35,790 nucleotides of DNA from assembly GCA_900551295.1 (NCBI GenBank), contig URVJ01000023.1, forward strand, positions 1-35,790, in the 5' to 3' direction. Position 1 is the stretch's first letter, and the number at the start of each line of letters is the position of its first letter. Under the pieces are notes generated by a model that was not told the DNA's origin, ran no database searches, and saw only the letters and a program-made list of their open reading frames with translations. The DNA comes from an uncultured Eubacteriales bacterium (GTDB taxonomy: Bacteria; Bacillota; Clostridia; Oscillospirales; CAG-382). The translations under genes were made by a program, and so were the position numbers. Below, one piece after another: positions 30,758-35,790 of this stretch.

Positions 30758-31672
30758 TTAACCCTTAACGCTTCCGGAATTTGCGATTCCTTCCACAAGG
30801 TACTGTTCGCCGTAAAGGAATATCAGCAGCGTCGGTATCATGTATATTACCGCGACCGCAAAGGCTATTCCGACCTCTCCGCTGTTTATCTTTGATAAGA
30901 ATATCGACAGCGGATACAGATCTTCGTTGCTGCCCAAAAGCACTATCGGCTGTTCGACCATGTTCCAGTAGTCTATGAACACGAGGATCATTACCGAATA
31001 GACTATGTTTTTGCACAGCGGAACGTAGATTTTGAAAAATATCTGAAATTCGTTGCAGCCGTCAAGCCTTGCCGCCTCTATTACGGCGTTGGGAACGCGG
31101 CGCATTGATTTTGTCAGCAGAAATACCGCGAACGGAGAGAATATACCGGGAAGTATTACCGCCCACGAGGTTCCGTAGATGTTCAGCCACTCTGCCACAA
31201 GTCTGTTGGGAACCAGCGTTACCTGATAGGGCATGAGCATTAATATTATGTAGATAAACAGCACGGCGTCGCGCCCTTTTGAACGGTACCTTGTAAATCC
31301 GTATGCCGCAAGGCACGCAACAACGGTCTGAAAGATAACTATCGGGAGAGTAAGCCTTACGGAGTTCCAGAATTTGAACAGGTATTCCGGACTTAAAAAC
31401 AGCACCGTCGCGTACTGATGGAATGAAACCTTGTCGGGAATGAATTTAAGCGCGGTTTTCTTTGCTATATACGAGCCTCCGCTGCCGGCTCCGTCAAAGA
31501 TGTTTCCGTAGTTCGACGAAAGCTCGGACTGAGTGAAAAACGAGCTTGATATTGTAAGTATCGTCGGCGCAAGGAATGTGAATGCCGCAAGTGCAAGCAA
31601 CAGCGTCGCAATCAGCGCTGCGGCTTTGTGCCGGAGTTTCGCGCCGCTTTTGTATTTTTTTGTCTTGTTCAT
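30758..31672 (-). CDS. Carbohydrate ABC transporter permease, MalG type
   Basis: This 304-residue CUT1-family permease has about six membrane helices. The EAA loop that contacts the ATPase is visible as PNAVIEAARLDGCNEFQIFFKIYVPL (about 194-219), and the family end LVEGIANSGSVKG is present. The start is ATG 31672 behind GGAGGAATA, one base after the stop of the preceding permease, so translation is coupled. It forms a heterodimer with the 31674-32582 product. No ATP-binding gene is present; a shared MsmX-type ATPase elsewhere is inferred. Confidence 0.92.
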   Translation of the reverse strand: MNKTKKYKSGAKLRHKAAALIATLLLALAAFTFLAPTILTISSSFFTQSELSSNYGNIFDGAGSGGSYIAKKTALKFIPDKVSFHQYATVLFLSPEYLFKFWNSVRLTLPIVIFQTVVACLAAYGFTRYRSKGRDAVLFIYIILMLMPYQVTLVPNRLVAEWLNIYGTSWAVILPGIFSPFAVFLLTKSMRRVPNAVIEAARLDGCNEFQIFFKIYVPLCKNIVYSVMILVFIDYWNMVEQPIVLLGSNEDLYPLSIFLSKINSGEVGIAFAVAVIYMIPTLLIFLYGEQYLVEGIANSGSVKG

Positions 31673-31673
31673 A

Positions 31674-32582
31674 TTATTCCTCCACGTCGCTGCCGTATTT
31701 GTCGTCCGCAAGGAACAGTATGCCGATGAGTATTACCATGAACGCAGCCATTATTATCGCGGCTGCGGAAAGCTTCTGATAGTCGAGCGACTCGAACGTG
31801 TTGTTCATGAAGTGCTGGAGCATATACAGGCTCTCATACGGATAATCTCCCGACAGAAGATATATTTCTCTGAACACCTTAAAGGAGTTTATCAGCGATA
31901 TTATGGTTACGAAAAGTATTGTAGAAGAAAGGTATCTGAGTTTTATCGAGAAGAACTGTCTTACCGGCCCTGCGCCCTCGACGGTTGCGACCTCAAGTAT
32001 GTCTTTCGGGATATTGTTGAGCGCCGCGAGAAACAGTATCATGTTGTAGCCTAAGTTCTTCCACAGAAAGAGCAGCACTATTACCCAAATACCGTGGCTT
32101 GATTTGAGCCAGTCTATTTTTTCTATCCCGAAGTTTTCCAAAAAACCGTTTACCGTGCCGTTGTAGTGGAACAGAACCTGCCATATAAGAACGACTGACG
32201 CGACCGGAACCATCATCGGAGACAAGAAGAACGAACGCAGGTTGCTCTGCATTGGTATCTTGCAGTTGAGTGCCATTGCAAGCAGCAATGACAGCACCAC
32301 GGCGAGCGGCACGCTTACCGCAGCAAACAGAGCCGTGTTTCTGACCGCCTGTTTGAAAGAATAGTTGTTAAATAGCTTTATGTAGTTTTCTATTCCGACA
32401 AATTCCGCCTGAAACGGGTTGTTTATCAGAGAATAGTATATAATTATAAAGAATGGGATTATGAAAAACACCAGAACTCCCAGTATACTCGGCGATAGAA
32501 AGGCTGCCGAAACAAGCTTTGCACGGCGTTTCTCCTTTACGCCGCGTTTGCTGAGTGTCAGGTCTTTATTTTTCCGTTTCAC
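31674..32582 (-). CDS. Carbohydrate ABC transporter permease, MalF/UgpA type
   Basis: This 302-residue permease of the CUT1 family has a basic N-terminus and then about six helices starting at FLSPSILGVLVFFIIPF. The EAA loop appears as PKDILEVATVEGAGPVRQFFSIKLRYL. GTG 32582 is the start, with a full GGAGGT six bases upstream; the frame is open for 26 codons more without a site. It is the first gene of the five-gene operon, which runs permease, permease, adaptor, MacB-like stub, lipoprotein. Confidence 0.92.
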   Translation of the reverse strand: MKRKNKDLTLSKRGVKEKRRAKLVSAAFLSPSILGVLVFFIIPFFIIIYYSLINNPFQAEFVGIENYIKLFNNYSFKQAVRNTALFAAVSVPLAVVLSLLLAMALNCKIPMQSNLRSFFLSPMMVPVASVVLIWQVLFHYNGTVNGFLENFGIEKIDWLKSSHGIWVIVLLFLWKNLGYNMILFLAALNNIPKDILEVATVEGAGPVRQFFSIKLRYLSSTILFVTIISLINSFKVFREIYLLSGDYPYESLYMLQHFMNNTFESLDYQKLSAAAIIMAAFMVILIGILFLADDKYGSDVEE

Positions 32583-32683
32583 TTGATGACCTCCGCAGGC
32601 AATATTGTTTGTATCGTGTAAGACGGCTGAAATTCCGAAAAGTTCCGCAATTCCGAACAAATTACAACCGTTTTTCTACAAAA

Positions 32684-32689
32684 ATTATA
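32684..32689 (-). promoter_or_regulatory. -10 box of the ABC/adaptor operon promoter
   Basis: A perfect TATAAT on the minus strand has no recognisable -35 at 16-18 bases, which suggests activator dependence. Between it and the first gene, TTCGGAATT is repeated directly with an 18-base period (32657-32649 and 32639-32631), with a related GCGGAACTT between the two copies. This could be a regulator site in the untranslated leader. Nothing else is visible in 32583-32753. Confidence 0.5.
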
Positions 32690-32753
32690 TTTTAAAATTA
32701 TGAACTCCATGTATTCGATAAATTAACAAAATACGTCTTAATATCTTAAATCA

Positions 32754-32804
32754 AAAAATATAAAAAAGACGGCGGGGTGGAATGCTGAAAAACACCGAGC
32801 CGTC
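32754..32804 (-). terminator. Terminator of the glmM-VanZ operon
   Basis: GACGGC and GCCGTC (32804-32768 on the minus strand) pair, with an inner GGTG/CACC, followed by TTTTTTATATTTTTT. The loop is fairly long, but the T-run is strong. Confidence 0.8.
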
Positions 32805-32820
32805 CGGAAATATTGAATTT

Positions 32821-33324
32821 TCAGGGGTTTGCGCGGTTTGCCTTTCGGCGGTTTACCGCGTGCATTATTAGCAGGAATACAGCCGTTCCGATGAGCGAGC
32901 CGCAGGTGTCTATAACGACGTCCCGTAGCTGTGCGCCGCGCCCCGGCACGAAAAGCTGGTGGAACTCGTCGGTTGCGGCATACAGCATACAGAATATTAT
33001 TGTATAAAGCGCGTTGTACGGCGGTTTGTATTTTGCAATTACCGTAAAGAAGCACATTGACAGAACGCCGAGTACGGCATACAGAAACATATGTGCGGCT
33101 TTTCTTACAAAGTGGTCGACTTTTGATATGCGGTTCTGCTGCTGCGCTTCCGTCAGCGAGTCAAAGCTTTTGTCTGCGATCTCAAGAAACGCTCTTGTGA
33201 CGCTTTTGCTCTGAACCGAAGATTCCGGCGCGGTCTTTGCCGAACAGCCGAAAATAAACGCAAGCCAAAGCAGTATTGTTACCGCAAAAAATGCGGCAAG
33301 GCGGTTTTGCTTCAAAATTATCAC
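32821..33324 (-). CDS. VanZ-like family membrane protein
   Basis: The protein is 164-167 residues with about four membrane helices. The family core is clear: KVDHFVRKAAHMFLYAVLGVL (about 68-88) and the conserved ATDEFHQLFVPGRGAQLRDVVIDTCGSLIGT (about 117-147). VanZ homologues have been linked to teicoplanin and lipoglycopeptide tolerance, but most are of unknown function. It starts 11 bases after glmM, so the two are co-transcribed. The start is either GTG 33324 or TTG 33315; GGGGTG lies six bases before the latter. Confidence 0.88.
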   Translation of the reverse strand: MIILKQNRLAAFFAVTILLWLAFIFGCSAKTAPESSVQSKSVTRAFLEIADKSFDSLTEAQQQNRISKVDHFVRKAAHMFLYAVLGVLSMCFFTVIAKYKPPYNALYTIIFCMLYAATDEFHQLFVPGRGAQLRDVVIDTCGSLIGTAVFLLIMHAVNRRKANRANP

Positions 33325-33335
33325 CCCGGTATTTT

Positions 33336-34682
33336 TCAGAGTGCGGTATGTCCCTTTTCCTCGATTACCTTAACGACGTCGTTTACGAACTTACGGCAGA
33401 TCTCTTCGCCCTTTGCCTCTACCATTACGCGTATAACGGGCTCTGTTCCGCTCTGTCTTACAAGTATTCTTCCGTCGTTGCCGAGCGCGTCGGCGGCTTT
33501 CTGCACGGCTGCCTTAACGTCGGGATCGTTTACGGCGTCGGGCTTGCTCTTTACTCTTACGTTTTTAAGGAGCTGAGGATATCTCTCAAATCCTTCGGAA
33601 AGCTTTGACGCGGGAAGTTTGCTTTCGAGAAGAACCTCCATTACCTTTATTGCGGTTATAATACCGTCGCCGGTGGAGGCATACTTGCTGAATATGATAT
33701 GACCGGATTCTTCGCCGCCGAGTCTGTATCCGTCGCGCTGCATTGCCTCGTAGACGTACTTATCTCCGACGTCGGTCTTGATATAGTCAATGCCTGCCTC
33801 GTCAAACGCCTTATAAAGACCGAAGTTTGACATAATGGTTGTAACTACGGTATTCTTTGTGAGTTTTCCCTGCGCTTTCATATGCTTGCCGCACATATAG
33901 AGAATATTATCGCCGGTGATTACGTTTCCGAGTTCGTCAACCGCAAGGCATCTGTCTGCGTCGCCGTCGAAAGCAAAGCCTATATCGAGCTTTTCTTCGA
34001 GAACGAGTCTGCGCAGTCCCTCGATATGTGTGGAACCGCAGTCGGTATTTATATTTGTACCGTTAGGCGTGTTGTTTATTACGTATGTATGTGCGCCGAG
34101 TGCGTCGAAAACGCTCTTTGCGAGCATCCATGAGCTGCCGTTTGCGCAGTCAAGACCTATTCTCTTGCCCTTATATGAGTTGAGCGCAAGAGAGATGAGG
34201 TAGCCGGTATAGCGGTTTCTTCCGGCGGCATAGTCAACGGTGCAGCCGATATTTTCACGTTCCGCAAACGGAACCTCGTCGATCATGCCGTCGATATATG
34301 CCTCAATGTCGGCGATAACCGCCTCGGAAAGCTTTTCGCCGCGGCTGTTGATGAGCTTTATGCCGTTATCGTAGTAAGGATTATGGCTTGCGGAGATCAT
34401 AATGCCGCAGTCAAATTCCTCTGTTCTTACGACATACGAAACGCTGGGCGTTGTGGTAACGTGGAGCAGATATGCGTCCGCGCCCGACGCGGTAAGACCC
34501 GCAACAAGCGCATATTCAAACATATAGCTTGAACGTCTTGTATCTTTTCCTATTACAATTTTGCATTTATGTTCTTTACCGTAGTACCAGCCGAGGTAAC
34601 GTCCTACCTTATAGGCGTGTTCAACGGTCAGGTTTTTGTTTGCTTCTCCTCTGAAGCCGTCGGTTCCGAAATACTTTCCCAT
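33336..34682 (-). CDS. glmM: Phosphoglucosamine mutase GlmM
   Basis: GlmM converts glucosamine-6-phosphate to glucosamine-1-phosphate on the way to UDP-GlcNAc for peptidoglycan. The protein has 448 residues, the normal length. It begins MGKYFGTDGFRGEAN and has the phosphoserine motif ISASHNPYYDNGIKL (catalytic Ser 99), the magnesium-binding FDGDADRC, the sugar-binding GGEESGHIIFS, and the phosphate-binding RQSGTEPVIRVMVE. AAGGAG lies nine bases before the ATG, behind a TTTACA-17-TATAAT promoter. VanZ follows in the same operon. Confidence 0.96.
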   Translation of the reverse strand: MGKYFGTDGFRGEANKNLTVEHAYKVGRYLGWYYGKEHKCKIVIGKDTRRSSYMFEYALVAGLTASGADAYLLHVTTTPSVSYVVRTEEFDCGIMISASHNPYYDNGIKLINSRGEKLSEAVIADIEAYIDGMIDEVPFAERENIGCTVDYAAGRNRYTGYLISLALNSYKGKRIGLDCANGSSWMLAKSVFDALGAHTYVINNTPNGTNINTDCGSTHIEGLRRLVLEEKLDIGFAFDGDADRCLAVDELGNVITGDNILYMCGKHMKAQGKLTKNTVVTTIMSNFGLYKAFDEAGIDYIKTDVGDKYVYEAMQRDGYRLGGEESGHIIFSKYASTGDGIITAIKVMEVLLESKLPASKLSEGFERYPQLLKNVRVKSKPDAVNDPDVKAAVQKAADALGNDGRILVRQSGTEPVIRVMVEAKGEEICRKFVNDVVKVIEEKGHTAL

Positions 34683-34742
34683 TTTTCAGATTCTCCTTAA
34701 AACAGATTATGATTTTTCATTAAATATGATACCAACTGATAC

Positions 34743-34771
34743 ATTATATAAAAGAAAGAGCGGAATGTAAA
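34743..34771 (-). promoter_or_regulatory. Promoter of glmM
   Basis: On the minus strand TTTACA (34771-34766) and a perfect TATAAT (34748-34743) are 17 bases apart. The leader of about 55 bases is too short for a glmS-type riboswitch and shows none. Confidence 0.85.
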
Positions 34772-34816
34772 GTCTGAAATTGTAATTTTTTTGCTAATCT
34801 TATTAAAATATTGCGT

Positions 34817-35518
34817 TCAGTCGATTTTGAGCGGTTTAAAATCGAGAAAATCGCAGGCTGTAAGCGTAAGTTTAATACCGAGGTATTCTTTATCGAGCTG
34901 TTCGGGTCTTACGTTATGGAGATGGCCGTAATAGACCTTTTCAACACCGAATCTGTAAAGCACGTCCACGATATCGTAATTAATAAACGAGCCGAAGACC
35001 GGCGGATAGTGCATAAAGACTATTATTTCGTCATCCGGGTACTGTTCTTTGAGTTTTTTACCCTCATTAAGCGACATTTCAAGGCGCAGGGCCTCGCGTT
35101 TTATAAGGCGTTCGTCCTCTGCCTTTACGCCGAATTCGTTTATCCAGCCGCGTGTGCCGCAGAGTATTTTATTTTCGGCGCGGAGTGCGTTATTATAGAG
35201 AATATCTATTGTATCTATATTATTTTCCTTAAAGAACGCCGACATTTTTGCAGCCGTACACCACCAATAGTCATGGTTGCCTTTAAGGAAGATTTTTTTA
35301 CCGGGGAGGTTATTTATAAAGAGAAGATCCTCTTTAGCCTCTTCAAGGCTCATACCCCACGAAACGTCGCCGGCGACAACTACGGTATCTGTATCTTTTA
35401 CGGTATTTTCCCAGTTTATTTTAATTTTTTTCGCGTGATTTTCCCAGCTTTTTCCGAACACGTCCATAGGTTTATCCGACGCGAAGGACAAGTGGGTATC
35501 CGAGAGGGCGTATAGCAC
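34817..35518 (-). CDS. Cytoplasmic metallophosphoesterase (calcineurin-like)
   Basis: The protein has 233 residues and no signal peptide. All five metal-site motifs are visible: SDTHLS (about 6-11), GDVSWG (50-55), GNHDYWW (80-86), MHYPP (about 170-174) and YGHLH (about 197-201). AGDVSWGM with GNHDYWW is typical of a conserved Firmicute subgroup whose substrate is not settled. The start is GTG 35518 with GGAG seven bases before it. It is unrelated in architecture to the large secreted phosphoesterase at 2215-5249. No terminator is clear in the 134 bases before glmM. Confidence 0.9.
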   Translation of the reverse strand: MLYALSDTHLSFASDKPMDVFGKSWENHAKKIKINWENTVKDTDTVVVAGDVSWGMSLEEAKEDLLFINNLPGKKIFLKGNHDYWWCTAAKMSAFFKENNIDTIDILYNNALRAENKILCGTRGWINEFGVKAEDERLIKREALRLEMSLNEGKKLKEQYPDDEIIVFMHYPPVFGSFINYDIVDVLYRFGVEKVYYGHLHNVRPEQLDKEYLGIKLTLTACDFLDFKPLKID

Positions 35519-35589
35519 GGTGGGGCTCCTTTTTTACTTTTTTTGGGGTGAGGGTTGCTTATTTTTGGCTGAAACGGGAAATATTCTTC

Positions 35590-35688
35590 AAAGTGCAACT
35601 TTATATTTGCACTTTTCGGCGGCGAAAAGTGGTCGAAAAGCCGTTCAAGGGACTACTCGCCCCTTGACAATCCCCCGACGGGAGGATT
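35590..35688. other. Cluster of nested hairpins, no gene
   Basis: AAAGTGCAA (35590-35598) pairs with TTGCACTTT (35607-35615). ACTTTTCG (35611-35618) pairs with CGAAAAGT (35623-35630). TCAAGGG (35645-35651) pairs with CCCTTGA (35661-35667). AATCC pairs with GGATT across 35669-35688. The first two stems overlap and are mutually exclusive. None has a good T-run. From 35689 to the window end I see no gene, apart from a short arginine-rich open stretch on the minus strand that does not look real. The whole segment from 35519 may be an intergenic repeat. Confidence 0.5.
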
Positions 35689-35790
35689 TTGCCCTGAATA
35701 TAACATTCTTCCCTTCCAAAACCTTTACCCAAAGTGACCGCCTTGCTACTACGGTACGTCCATGTAACTTACGGCAAAATCGCCGCGCGA

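Noticed and set aside
34683..34742. Possible riboswitch in the glmM leader
   Set aside because: The leader is only about 55 bases and AT-rich with no ribozyme core; glmS-type elements also precede glmS, not glmM.
1..35790. CRISPR array, prophage, transposase, or restriction/defence genes
   Set aside because: I looked for regularly spaced repeats and for integrase, transposase, Cas and restriction motifs and saw none.

Overview
The window reads as chromosomal DNA from a Gram-positive Firmicute, most likely a member of Clostridia. The evidence is a large SRP RNA with an Alu domain, spoVG, the four-cysteine form of bL33, a short SecE, an S-layer-homology (SLH) surface protein, a lipobox solute-binding protein, strong AGGAGG-type ribosome binding sites, frequent TTG/GTG starts, and many TTGACA-17-TATAAT promoters and rho-independent terminators. 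I cannot name a species from sequence alone. No prophage, IS element or CRISPR array is visible.

Layout. 1-675: tRNA-Leu(GAG) with an encoded CCA and a terminator, then a second, orphan copy of the tRNA 3' end plus terminator, separated from the first by a hairpin-rich spacer. 760-2163: an AraC-type regulator with an unusual C-terminal carbohydrate-binding-like domain. 2215-5249 (minus): a secreted metallophosphoesterase with two tandem N-terminal beta-sandwich repeats. It is split in two by a -1 frame change exactly at a dnaX-type A_AAA_AAG slippery site. 5592-11394 (plus): a probable operon of an AI-2E family membrane protein, plsY, an alpha-galactosidase-like enzyme, an O-acetylhomoserine sulfhydrylase and a sugar O-acetyltransferase. 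11531-14103: rpmG-secE-nusG-rplK-rplA, with an L1-type leader before rplK and a strong terminator straight after rplA, so rplJ-rplL-rpoB do not follow. 14171-15367: a YigZ/IMPACT protein and a small P-loop kinase-like protein. These converge on murC (minus) across a bidirectional terminator. 16939-17603: spoVG (plus) and the SRP RNA (minus). 17753-19710 (minus): a beta-helix membrane protein and a second acetyltransferase.

19892-32582 (minus) is the most interesting part. A five-gene operon encodes two CUT1-type sugar ABC permeases, a 761-residue MacA/HlyD-like adaptor with about 460 residues of coiled coil, a two-helix membrane protein with a MacB-core-like extracellular domain, and a lipoprotein that joins a beta-propeller-like half to a solute-binding domain. 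Just downstream, behind its own promoter, lies a 1552-residue SLH-anchored protein with a GH99/WbsX-like catalytic domain. No ABC ATPase is present. I infer a composite cell-envelope system: surface glycan cleavage by the SLH protein, capture by the lipoprotein, import by the permeases with an ATPase encoded elsewhere, and a wall-spanning adaptor paired with a MacB-like stub of unknown role. Beta-sandwich repeats in the SLH protein resemble those of the frameshifted phosphoesterase, and the regulator also carries a glycan-binding-like domain. This suggests one carbohydrate-sensing and processing theme across the window.

32821-35518 (minus): a VanZ-like protein, glmM and a small cytoplasmic metallophosphoesterase. 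The last 270 bases hold an unexplained cluster of hairpins.
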